Source: an uncultured Alphaproteobacteria bacterium (GTDB lineage: Bacteria > Pseudomonadota > Alphaproteobacteria > Thalassobaculales > Thalassobaculaceae). Taken from it: a DNA stretch of 14,741 bases. The position numbers and the translations under genes are program-made. The stretch lies in the NCBI GenBank assembly GCA_938028645.1, contig CALIMD010000287.1, positions 1-14,741 on the forward strand, written 5' to 3'. Position 1 is the first letter of the stretch, and each line of letters begins with the position of its first letter. Below the pieces are notes generated by a model. It ran no database searches. It worked only from the letters and a program-made list of their open reading frames with translations, and was not told the origin of the DNA. Below, one piece after another: positions 1 to 7,212 of this stretch.

Positions 1-711
1 TTAGGAGCTACATTGATCGATACAGCGGAAATGTACGCCCGTGGAGGTGCCGAGCGCGTTGTTGGAAGGGCTATCAAGGGCCGTAGAGATGATGTGTTTA
101 TTGTTTCAAAAATCCTTCCTCATAATGCAAGTTTTGATGGAACCATGCGAGCATGTGAGGATAGCTTACAAAGAATGGAAATAGAGAGTATCGATCTTTA
201 TCTTCTCCACTGGCCAGGAAATCATTCACTTGAGGGTACGGTTTCTGCGTTTGAACAATTAAAGACGGATGGAAAAATCAGGCACTGGGGTGTCAGTAAT
301 TTTGATACAAGCGACATGCAGGAATTATACGGAATTCCAGAGGGTAAAAACTGTCAAACAAATCAGGTTTTATATAATTTAAGTCGACGTGGCATCGAGT
401 GGGATCTATTGCCTTGGTGCAGATCTATGGGGCTTCCAATTATGGCTTATTCTCCGATAGAGCAAGGCCGTTTGTTGGAAAATAAAAAGTTAAAAGCTTT
501 AGCAAGCGAGATAGGCGTTTCTGCTGCCCAATTATCGATCGCTTGGAGCATTAGGAAGAGTGACACTATTACGATACCTAAAGCCAGTAATCTTGAGCAC
601 GTTAGCCAGAATATAGACGCTTGGACTATGAAACTAGAGAGTGCAACCCTTGATGAACTCGACAAGTTATTTGAACCGCCTGTTAGAAAAAAGGGGTTAG
701 ATATTTTATGA
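1..711 (+). CDS. Aldo/keto reductase, 5' end cut by window
   Basis: NADPH-dependent (beta/alpha)8-barrel carbonyl reductase, presumably cytoplasmic. The reading frame is open from base 1, so the true start lies upstream; the first visible residues are LGATLIDTAEMYA. All four members of the family's catalytic tetrad are seen: Asp and Tyr in IDTAEMYA, Lys in IVSKILP and His in LLHWPG. The later motif GKIRHWGVSNFD is also typical, and the C-terminal TIPKAS segment matches the cofactor-phosphate loop. Judged against the usual 270-290 residue length, roughly 40 N-terminal residues are missing. The sequence most resembles the YeaE-type branch (DTAEMYxxGGAE, HNAS). The substrate cannot be read from the sequence; the neighbouring hydroxyacid and sugar-acid genes suggest an aldehyde or ketose. 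It ends in TGA followed by A, 30 bases before the next gene. Confidence 0.93.
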   Translation, partial: LGATLIDTAEMYARGGAERVVGRAIKGRRDDVFIVSKILPHNASFDGTMRACEDSLQRMEIESIDLYLLHWPGNHSLEGTVSAFEQLKTDGKIRHWGVSNFDTSDMQELYGIPEGKNCQTNQVLYNLSRRGIEWDLLPWCRSMGLPIMAYSPIEQGRLLENKKLKALASEIGVSAAQLSIAWSIRKSDTITIPKASNLEHVSQNIDAWTMKLESATLDELDKLFEPPVRKKGLDIL

Positions 712-741
712 ATGTAAAGATTCATTGCGTGGAGGTTTTAA

Positions 742-1263
742 ATGGCAAATAGGGGTTTTATATCAATCCTTGCTATCTTGGTTGCATTAATCTTTCCTAG
801 GATAGATGCATTCTCTCAGGATGAAATCAGCGGTCGTGCGATAGCTATCTCTGGAGATACTTTGAGATTAAAAAATGAAGAAGACAAATCAGAAATAGAG
901 GTTCGACTTTGGGGTATAGATGCACCCGAAACAAATCAGCATTGTGAAACTAGAACTGGAAGGTCAATTGATTGTGGCATTCTAGCTAAAAATGCACTCA
1001 AAGCGACAATTCGTCGTAAAACCTTAACTTGCGTTGACTTCGATAAGAATGAAGATGGAACCACTACCGCACTTTGTTACCTAGGCGATAAAATACTGAA
1101 TTCTATGGTCGTCCGATCTGGCTGGGCAATGGCTTATAAAAGAGAAAGTAGTGATTATCTAGGGATAGAAAAAGTAGCCCGATTGGCTGAAAAGGGGATT
1201 TGGCAGTATAGATTTGATAAGCCATGGATATGGAGAAAAAGACAGAAAAAGCAGGCTAAATAA
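742..1263 (+). CDS. Secreted thermonuclease-like (SNase-fold) protein, probably altered active site
   Basis: A 173-residue protein with an N-terminal signal peptide (hydrophobic residues about 6-19, likely cleaved near the Ala23-Phe24 region), so it is exported. The rest is one staphylococcal-nuclease OB-fold domain: VRLWGIDAPET at about 54-64 carries the equivalents of SNase Arg35 (Arg55), Asp40 (Asp60) and Glu43 (Glu63), and the C-terminal part has the usual SGWAMAY, AR and GIW elements. In the family's YGR-x-x-A motif, which supplies catalytic Arg87, this protein reads EDGTTTALCY, with Thr97 at the Arg position. Nuclease activity may therefore be weak or absent; this is inferred from a by-eye alignment. 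Four cysteines could form disulfides after export. The ATG at 742 is preceded by a good GGAGG-like site (tggaggtttta). It follows the aldo/keto reductase by 30 bases and may be co-transcribed with it. Confidence 0.9.
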   Translation: MANRGFISILAILVALIFPRIDAFSQDEISGRAIAISGDTLRLKNEEDKSEIEVRLWGIDAPETNQHCETRTGRSIDCGILAKNALKATIRRKTLTCVDFDKNEDGTTTALCYLGDKILNSMVVRSGWAMAYKRESSDYLGIEKVARLAEKGIWQYRFDKPWIWRKRQKKQAK

Positions 1264-1275
1264 AAAGTCTGCTTT
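1248..1275. terminator. Possible weak bidirectional terminator between convergent genes
   Basis: AAAGCAG (1248-1254) is complementary to CTGCTTT (1269-1275), leaving a 14-base loop that spans the nuclease stop codon. Read on the - strand, the second arm continues into a short T run. The genes on either side converge here, which is where a terminator is expected. The stem is only 7 bp and the loop is large, so this is a weak call. Confidence 0.25.
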
Positions 1276-1321
1276 CCGGTAGAACGATACGAACTACCTT
1301 CGACCAGAAAACTATTACTAG

Positions 1322-2452
1322 CTATTGTAAAATCAAATCGATATTTGACTGTTTCATTCCTGAATTCCTGGCTGTTTTGACAATATCTTCCCAGGCTTCT
1401 GGAGCTAAAGGCAACCCGGACTTAAGTCTCTCGGCCATAACCTGTTTTTCTTTTTCTCCGGGGATCAAAACCTCCCCACCGACCTCTGTTGGACGAGAGC
1501 TTTTTAGAAACTCAACATAAGCCTTCACCTCAGAAACGAAAGAGTTGTCAGAATGCCCAAAAGCGTTAGGAGAAAAATACATAGAGAACATTCCATTGCA
1601 AAATCGTCGCTGTGGTTCGCTTAATGTTCCGGCGCATCCTGATCCAGTTAAGGCACCCGCCATCATCTCCATTAAAAAGTTTAATCCAGATCCTTTATGA
1701 TTTCCAAAAGCGCGCAACGCACCCGGGCCATTACTAGGGTTTGGAAACTCTCCTTGGTTCGTATCTCCATACAAAGGTTTGGGATCACCAGTTACATCCC
1801 CAGAATCGGTAATGATCGCATCGTCTGGTAATGGTTTTCCGCCCTTCAAGGCTACCAGGGCTTTCCCCTCTGCAACGACTGACGTTGCCATATCTAAAAT
1901 AATTGGATCTTCACCATCATTCAAAGGTATACCTGCACAAAAGGGTGACGTACTCATCCTTCTATCGATCCCTCCAAATGGCGCGACAATCAGACTTCCG
2001 CGAACATTTACCATATGGATGGATACAAGATCTGCGGCAGCAGCACGTTCAGCCCAATCGCCTATTCGTCCTAGATGTCCTGCATTCTGAAGGGCAGTGA
2101 TTGCAATACCATTTGCTTTGGCCTTTTTTATTCCTATATCGACGGCCTGTTCTCCTACAGTCTGCCCAAATCCAAATTTACCGTCTATAACGGCCAGAAT
2201 ATCTGATTCTGTTATGATTTCAGCAGTGACGCCTGCTATTTGCTTCCCTTCTTTTAGGTAATCCACATATCTAGGCACGCGTATTACACCGTGACTATCG
2301 TGTCCACGTAAATTTGCGCCTGATAGTCTTACAGCGATCCTCGAAGCTTCTTCAGGGGAGCAACCGCTATGTTTAAACGTTTCTGTTACAATAGATTTCA
2401 GTGGCTCAATTTGAACATAGATTGAATCATTCTTTTTCAACGGTGGTGTCAT
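1322..2452 (-). CDS. Ldh_2-family (malate/L-lactate type) 2-hydroxyacid dehydrogenase
   Basis: NAD(P)-dependent oxidoreductase of the Ldh_2/YiaK/ComC fold, which interconverts 2-hydroxy acids and 2-oxo acids (or imines in some members) and is unrelated to classical lactate dehydrogenase. Family hallmarks along the 376 residues: RGHDSHGVIRVPRY at 49-62 with the two His residues, NAGHLGRIGDWAE at about 123-135, STSPFCAGIP at about 167-176, ILDMATS at 185-191 and NHKGSGLNFLMEMMAGAL at 251-268. Known family substrates include malate, lactate, 2,3-diketogulonate, ureidoglycolate and sulfolactate, and the sequence alone does not choose among them. It is the last gene of a four-gene operon, starting 16 bases after the aldolase stop codon. 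The ATG has only a poor Shine-Dalgarno (AGGG more than 10 bases upstream), so coupled translation is likely. It ends in TAG. Confidence 0.92.
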   Translation of the reverse strand: MTPPLKKNDSIYVQIEPLKSIVTETFKHSGCSPEEASRIAVRLSGANLRGHDSHGVIRVPRYVDYLKEGKQIAGVTAEIITESDILAVIDGKFGFGQTVGEQAVDIGIKKAKANGIAITALQNAGHLGRIGDWAERAAAADLVSIHMVNVRGSLIVAPFGGIDRRMSTSPFCAGIPLNDGEDPIILDMATSVVAEGKALVALKGGKPLPDDAIITDSGDVTGDPKPLYGDTNQGEFPNPSNGPGALRAFGNHKGSGLNFLMEMMAGALTGSGCAGTLSEPQRRFCNGMFSMYFSPNAFGHSDNSFVSEVKAYVEFLKSSRPTEVGGEVLIPGEKEKQVMAERLKSGLPLAPEAWEDIVKTARNSGMKQSNIDLILQ

Positions 2453-2468
2453 TTTTCTGATGAACCCT

Positions 2469-3221
2469 TTACGATCTTACATCATTGATTTGGGACGATA
2501 CTATCTGCGTTAGAAGCCTTACATCATTTGAAAGGGATGCAAATTCGAACCCACTTGCATACATTTCTTTAATATAGTTAGGATCCATACAATGCAATCC
2601 GGCACGAATCCCTGCCTTTTTCGCTATCTTTAAAACGTACTGTATGGCGTCGTAGACTTTACCGGGTTTGCGGTCAAGTCCGGGTCCTTCGCCCATCGAT
2701 ATAGCCAAGTCACTTGGACCAACGTATATCCCCGTTAGACCAGGTGTAGCGCATATTTCCTCGGCATTTGTAACAGCTTCTTCTGTTTCAATCATAGCCA
2801 TGCTTATAATCTGGTCATTCGCTTGATTGTGGTAATCAGGATAGATTATACCAGCCCGAACTGGTCCGGAACTGCGATATCCCAGGGGCGCGTAACGTGT
2901 TGCACCCACAAATTCCTCTGCTTCTTTTCCGGAATTGATCATAGGGCAAATGATACCCATTGCCCCAGCATCAAGAAGTTTCATTATTATGCCAGCCTCA
3001 AGCCATGGTACTCGACATAACATTGTAGCATCGCTAGCTGACATGGCTTGCATCATCGGCACTGCTATTGAATAGTCAGTTAAACCGTGCTGTAGATCAA
3101 TTGTAATGGAATCAAAATCTTGTTTAGACATGATCTCCGCTGAAAATGTACTGGGAATTCCAAGCCATCCATTTAGAGCTGGCTTTCCTGAGTTCCACGT
3201 TTCTCGAAGTCTATTTTTCAT
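2469..3221 (-). CDS. HpcH/HpaI-family class II 2-oxo acid aldolase
   Basis: Metal-dependent pyruvate aldolase of the HpaI/RhmA/GarL group, which splits 2-keto-3-deoxy acids into pyruvate and an aldehyde. Expected active-site residues are all visible: His45 (DLQHG), the same number as in E. coli HpaI, Arg70 (CRVPW), Glu145 (MIET) and Asp171 (GPSDLA), the last two being the metal ligands. Also typical are the opening KNRLRETWNSGKPALNGWL and the segment DAGAMGIICPMI. I chose the ATG at 3221 (250 residues) over an in-frame TTG 18 bases further upstream, because GGGAGA lies at the right distance before the ATG and homologues begin with this KNRL-type sequence. It sits third in the operon, 26 bases after the dehydrogenase stop and 16 before the Ldh_2 gene. 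Its aldehyde specificity (glycolaldehyde, lactaldehyde, glyceraldehyde or tartronate semialdehyde) is not readable. Confidence 0.93.
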   Translation of the reverse strand: MKNRLRETWNSGKPALNGWLGIPSTFSAEIMSKQDFDSITIDLQHGLTDYSIAVPMMQAMSASDATMLCRVPWLEAGIIMKLLDAGAMGIICPMINSGKEAEEFVGATRYAPLGYRSSGPVRAGIIYPDYHNQANDQIISMAMIETEEAVTNAEEICATPGLTGIYVGPSDLAISMGEGPGLDRKPGKVYDAIQYVLKIAKKAGIRAGLHCMDPNYIKEMYASGFEFASLSNDVRLLTQIVSSQINDVRS

Positions 3222-3247
3222 TATTTTCTCCCAATCCAATTTACTGG

Positions 3248-4231
3248 TTATTTTAGAACGTCACTATTCACTACACAATCTGGGTCTATGTTACCGTCGA
3301 AAACGCGTAATACATTGTCAACTGTCTGGGTTGCCATTCGCTGCGTAGATTCGACTGTCACTCCAGCTATGTGGGGACTTAATATAATGTTCTTAAGTTT
3401 AAATAATGGGTGATCCGCTGACGAGGGTTCATCGAGTAAGACATCTAACCCGGCAGCACGTATTTCCCCAGATATAAGCGCCGAATGCAATGCATCTTCA
3501 TCTACGATTCCTCCTCTGGCGCAATTAACTAAAAACGCATCAGATTTCATTTTCTGAAATTGTTCAGTAGAGAACATATTGGTGGTTTCAGTTGTTTTCA
3601 TGCAGTGTATAGCAACCGCATCCATGTCACCCAAGACGGAATTATAATTCGACACCGGGTCAACGCCTGCGTCTGTCATTATTTTTTGGTCAATATACGG
3701 GTCGTAGCCGTAAACTTTCATGTCAAATCCTAATGCTCGCTTTGCGACTTGACTGCCAATTCTGCCAAAACCGACAATGAGAAGCTTCTTACCGTCAATA
3801 TCAACCGCTCGAGTAGGCCAACGACTAGGCCAACCATCTCTGCGTGTTACATCGTCATAATAAAACATATCTTTGGCCAACCCTAACAACAGTGCCATGG
3901 CCTGTTCCGCTACCGATATCATATTAGAGTGAACGGCGATGCATAATGGTATATTTCGTTGAGTAAGTGTGTTCAGATCAACTGCGTCGTAACCGACGCC
4001 ATGTCGAGAGACAACCATTAAATCGGGTGCTGCATCCATGATGCGTTTTGTGATTCTAGCCGCCCTTACAGTCATCGCGTGAACGTCTTTAGCCGCGTCT
4101 GCGATCACATCCTCATCTAGTGAGTCACATTGGATGATTTCAATATCATCTCTTTGTTCTAACATCGCCATACCCGCGGCATGCAGTGGTTGGATAACTA
4201 AGACACGTTTTTTATTTGTATTGGTAGACAT
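3248..4231 (-). CDS. D-isomer-specific 2-hydroxyacid dehydrogenase (SerA/SlcC-like)
   Basis: NAD-dependent dehydrogenase of the phosphoglycerate/glyoxylate/hydroxypyruvate reductase superfamily, 327 residues, with no C-terminal ACT domain. The Rossmann motif GFGRIG is at 154-159, and Asp177 at the end of the second strand favours NAD over NADP. The catalytic triad is complete: Arg239 (NCARGG), Glu268 (DEPS) and His287 (SPHIAG). The N-terminal substrate-binding part carries SRHGVGYDAVD at 75-85. The start at 4231 is supported by GAGGA spaced 6 bases upstream; an in-frame TTG at 4237 is less likely. It is second in the operon, with only 9 bases after the RraA-like stop codon and in the same reading frame. 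The family includes (S)-sulfolactate dehydrogenase SlcC, but glyoxylate, hydroxypyruvate or phosphoglycerate are equally possible substrates. Confidence 0.92.
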   Translation of the reverse strand: MSTNTNKKRVLVIQPLHAAGMAMLEQRDDIEIIQCDSLDEDVIADAAKDVHAMTVRAARITKRIMDAAPDLMVVSRHGVGYDAVDLNTLTQRNIPLCIAVHSNMISVAEQAMALLLGLAKDMFYYDDVTRRDGWPSRWPTRAVDIDGKKLLIVGFGRIGSQVAKRALGFDMKVYGYDPYIDQKIMTDAGVDPVSNYNSVLGDMDAVAIHCMKTTETTNMFSTEQFQKMKSDAFLVNCARGGIVDEDALHSALISGEIRAAGLDVLLDEPSSADHPLFKLKNIILSPHIAGVTVESTQRMATQTVDNVLRVFDGNIDPDCVVNSDVLK

Positions 4232-4240
4232 TTTCAATCC

Positions 4241-4948
4241 TCAGTGTATTTCAGCGGAGTCCGCCATTGCTTTTTTTAAGATTTCAACATTAAAATCTGG
4301 TGATCTCGCAACATCTAGGATGACCGCTTCTCGGCGCGTAAGTAAATCGATCGCATCCGGTAACTGTTTCACGCAGTGATCTGGAACGACAACAGCACCA
4401 TGTCTATCGGCATGGATTATATCATTAGGCTTAACCGCCATCCCAAAAATATTCACCTCGCACTCGATGTCAACTAAATGAACCCAAGCATGGCTTGGTG
4501 CAACTTTGCCACCCAGTAATTGGAAACCAGGGGCACAGGCATCGATATCACGAAAAGAACCGTTTGTAACGACGCCTAGACATCCAAGTCCTTTATGAAT
4601 AGCTGTATTTACTTCGCCCCAAAATGCTCCAAAACCAGGTGTAGGATCCAAATCTTGAATTACGCTGATAGAAGGTGCCGGCTTAGCGGCTACCGTTTCA
4701 TAGTATTTGGCCCGCATTTCTCTGATCTCAATTGGGCTACCTTGAGGGGGACTCATGGAGCGTATCATTGCGGTTCTGGCATAACCAACAATAGGTGCCA
4801 AACTTGGATCAAAACACTGCATTTGTTCTACCGTAAAGCTCTTTACTCTATATTCTGCGCTGAGATGCTCCAAACCATTACAAATAGTTGGCGTATCCCA
4901 TTCTACTAATTTTTTAAGATCTTGGGCTGTTAAGTCATTAGTCCCCAT
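4241..4948 (-). CDS. RraA-family metal-dependent aldolase/decarboxylase
   Basis: 235-residue protein of the RraA/4-hydroxy-4-methyl-2-oxoglutarate aldolase family, class II lyases that can also decarboxylate oxaloacetate. The family core is present: GEVNTAIHKGLGCLGVV at 111-127, the substrate- and metal-binding Arg133-Asp134 in NGSFRDID, and the C-terminal PNDIIHADRHGAVVVP at 174-189. The usual VTDG is VTNG here. Enzymes are normally homotrimers or hexamers in the cytoplasm. Although RraA of E. coli is named as an RNase E regulator, the extra N-terminal region (about residues 1-60) and the operon of hydroxyacid enzymes favour a catabolic role. It is the first gene of the operon. The ATG at 4948 has GGGAGT at a good distance. 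It ends in TGA followed by G. Confidence 0.9.
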   Translation of the reverse strand: MGTNDLTAQDLKKLVEWDTPTICNGLEHLSAEYRVKSFTVEQMQCFDPSLAPIVGYARTAMIRSMSPPQGSPIEIREMRAKYYETVAAKPAPSISVIQDLDPTPGFGAFWGEVNTAIHKGLGCLGVVTNGSFRDIDACAPGFQLLGGKVAPSHAWVHLVDIECEVNIFGMAVKPNDIIHADRHGAVVVPDHCVKQLPDAIDLLTRREAVILDVARSPDFNVEILKKAMADSAEIH

Positions 4949-5084
4949 AACGGATACTCCCGATGTTTTCCGATTGGATAATATCTTAGCAAGGTCGTGA
5001 CAATAAAGTTAGACTACTTGGAAACAATATCCTGTAAATCATAGCTAAGATGATTAAAGCGCGAAATAGAAATGGGGAATAGCA
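4949..5084. promoter_or_regulatory. Divergent promoter region with a widely spaced inverted repeat
   Basis: This 136-base gap separates the divergent RraA-led operon and the kinase gene, so it must hold both start regions. ATCTTAGC (4983-4990) and its exact reverse complement GCTAAGAT (5044-5051) lie 61 bases apart centre to centre, about six helical turns, as expected for two half-sites bound by one looping regulator. A possible - strand -35 box TTGTCA runs from 5003 down to 4998, but the matching -10 (TATCCA, 17-base spacer) is poor. The kinase has a clear Shine-Dalgarno (GGGGA at 5074-5078). Confidence 0.4.
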
Positions 5085-6017
5085 ATGAATTCTCATAATA
5101 AAAATATCGTATGCATGGGAGAAGCAATGGTGGAGTTCACTCGTGTTGAACGCCAAAAAGGTGAGGCGTTATACATTAGAGGACTTGGTGGCGACACATC
5201 GAATTGTGCTATTTCGGCTGCAAGACAAGGTGCGAATGTTGCTTATTTATCATCTGTTGGAAATGATCAATTTGGAAATGTAGCCATGGATATATGGTCA
5301 AAAGAGGGAATTGATGTGTCTAATATCTCTATTAACCCGGGATCCCCCACTGGGATTTATTTTATAGAGCCTGCACCAGAGGGGAGAAATTTTACTTATT
5401 ATCGAAAAGGGTCAGCTGCCAGTGAAATGACGTTGACTAGTGATGCAAGGGCCCTGTTATCAGGTGAGGTGATCTTGCATCTTTCTGCCATTTCCCAAGC
5501 AATAAGTGTTACAGCAAGGGAATCGAGTTTTGATGCCATTGATCTTGTTAAACAAAATGGAGGAATGCTTTCATATGATACAAACTGACGCTTGAACCTC
5601 TGGGGTCTCGAAGAAGCACGGTCTGTTATTAATAAAACAGCAGCTCAGGCAGATATTCTTCTTCCCAGTCTTGATGAGGCTCAAATATTGACGGGATTGA
5701 ACAATAAGGAAGATGTAATTAGATTTTTTTTAAAATTCGAACCAGAAATACTTGCGTTGAAGTGTGGCAATGAAGGGGCAACAATAATATTTGAAGGCAG
5801 GGCAGAGCATATTCCAGCCTTGAACGTGAATGCTATTGATACCAGTGGGGCCGGGGATACATTCGCAGGCGCGTTTCTAGCTCGAATGGTTCAAGGTGAA
5901 AGTCCTTTTGATGCGGCTCGGTTTGCTGTAGCGGCTGCAGGGATTTCGGTGCAAGGTTATGGTGCCGTAAGCCCGATACCAAATAGAAAACAAGTCTTAG
6001 AGGCTATGATGACATAA
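5085..6017 (+). pseudogene. PfkB-family sugar kinase (2-keto-3-deoxygluconate kinase-like) with in-frame TGA
   Basis: The reading frame runs 310 codons from ATG 5085 to TAA 6015, broken only by TGA at 5586-5588 (codon 168). Both sides stay in one frame and look like one kinase. The N-terminal half has MGEAMVEF, GGDTSNCAI and SSVGNDQFG, the PfkB sugar-binding region. After the stop come LLPSLDEAQILTG and DTSGAGDTFAGAF with the catalytic Asp. The TGA sits between DTN and RLNLW, where family members usually have a residue such as Leu (DTNLR-type). The 167-residue truncated product would lack the ATP site and catalytic Asp. The likely reaction is ATP-dependent phosphorylation of a 2-keto-3-deoxy sugar acid. 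It is transcribed away from the aldolase operon and its 3' end overlaps the convergent transporter gene by 21 bases. A sequence error or readthrough would make it functional. Confidence 0.85.
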
Positions 6018-7202
6018 CGCTTTTTTTGCATTAAAAATACAAATGAAGCTGCAAAAACCAATAATGGCTGTAACAAGGAATGTTGTACTGTATGTTCCAG
6101 TTATTGTGTAGGCGCTGGCGAAAACAACGGGGCCTAAAAAAACACCTGAAAAGGTAATAAAGAAACTCGCTCCAGTCGTTCTTCCAACCTCTTTCGGAGG
6201 CGAAAGCCTTGCAATTTCGCTGGCGTACACCCCATTCCATCCCATTCCGACTAAACCAAAACAAAAACAGAGTAAATAAATTAGTATTTGCGGCCAGCTT
6301 GGTGATAAAAAAATTGTTAATACTGCACAGAATGCTGCAATTACGGCTATTATCATCAAAGCAGTCAAGCCATTTTCTATTCGATCGGCAAACCAACCCC
6401 ACCCAACACGTCCAAAAACACTCGCAAATTGAATGGCGGATAGGCCGATGCCAGCGGCTATTAGAGTGTAATTTGCATCTTCAACCAACATTGTAACTGT
6501 ATAAGTGGTAAGGGTTGTTTGTATTGCACCCATACATAATCCAGATAGTGCAACCCATTTGAGAGCAGATAACTTCCATACAAGGTAGATATCGGAGATC
6601 GGATTTCTGAAAATTTTTGCCGATTTTAGTCTATCTATGTCCCATCTTTTCCGGAAAGGTTGCATAGAAGTGGCAATGACTAGTGATATAACAATCGTAA
6701 CGATCATGCTTTCGCGCCAGCCATATTCAAGTGCAACGGAGGGTGCGAGTAATCCAGCCAGAATTCCTCCTAATGGGACCCCTGTGAAACGTATAGAAAA
6801 AATTAAGTTTCTATTTTTAGAAGTGACTATTTTTGTGAGTAAATGAGACGCCGGCGGTGTCAGTAGGCCGTAAGCACCGCCAAGAATTATCGACCCCAAT
6901 GCCAAGAATAATAAAGACCCATTCATAAACATGAGATGGGATACCCCAATTAATATGAGGGCGGCTTGTGAAGATCTCCAAGCTCCAAAGCGCCGTACAA
7001 TTCCCCCAGCCATCAAACTGGATATCATAGCAAAAATATATAAAATCAGAACAGGGTAGGCGATCAAGGAGGGACTCAGCCCTAAGCTTTGGCCAACTTC
7101 TGGCGCTATCGCAGGCAACCAAAATCCTGCTAGCGCTCCAGTTCCTTGAACTAAAATTAGAAAGCCGACAACGATAACAGTATCGGTCCTCGATATAATC
7201 AT
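5997..7202 (-). CDS. Major facilitator superfamily transporter (CynX/NimT-like)
   Basis: 401-residue inner-membrane carrier with about twelve hydrophobic segments in two sixfold blocks, the first at roughly residues 8-30 and the middle loop near residues 180-215 (RKRWDIDRLKSAKIF region). The loop GGIVRRFGAWRS after the second segment is a degenerate MFS motif A, and its counterpart VGWGWFADRIENG appears in the second half. The overall shape resembles the CynX/NimT and OFA-like anion and organic-compound porters; the substrate cannot be read. The ATG lies 10 bases after the ThDP subunit stop codon with no good Shine-Dalgarno of its own, so translation is probably coupled to that gene. This makes it the best candidate carrier for the acid processed by the decarboxylase, or for a precursor of that acid. 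Its last 21 bases overlap the kinase gene on the other strand. Confidence 0.9.
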   Translation of the reverse strand: MIISRTDTVIVVGFLILVQGTGALAGFWLPAIAPEVGQSLGLSPSLIAYPVLILYIFAMISSLMAGGIVRRFGAWRSSQAALILIGVSHLMFMNGSLLFLALGSIILGGAYGLLTPPASHLLTKIVTSKNRNLIFSIRFTGVPLGGILAGLLAPSVALEYGWRESMIVTIVISLVIATSMQPFRKRWDIDRLKSAKIFRNPISDIYLVWKLSALKWVALSGLCMGAIQTTLTTYTVTMLVEDANYTLIAAGIGLSAIQFASVFGRVGWGWFADRIENGLTALMIIAVIAAFCAVLTIFLSPSWPQILIYLLCFCFGLVGMGWNGVYASEIARLSPPKEVGRTTGASFFITFSGVFLGPVVFASAYTITGTYSTTFLVTAIIGFCSFICIFNAKKALCHHSL

Positions 7203-7212
7203 CCTGTAGTTG

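Noticed and set aside
3222..3239. Upstream TTG start for the HpaI-type aldolase
   Set aside because: The GGGAGA ribosome-binding site lies inside this stretch and fits the ATG at 3221, and homologues start at the KNRL-like sequence.
6023..6057. TTTTTGCA ... TGCAAAAA inverted repeat after the kinase stop as a terminator
   Set aside because: The stem is nearly all A/T with a 19-base loop, and it lies inside the transporter coding sequence; it is not a believable intrinsic terminator.
6031..7122. Additional - strand open frames inside the MFS gene (6031-6402 and 6817-7122)
   Set aside because: They overlap the full-length transporter frame, which has continuous membrane segments; the alternative translations lack any family signature.
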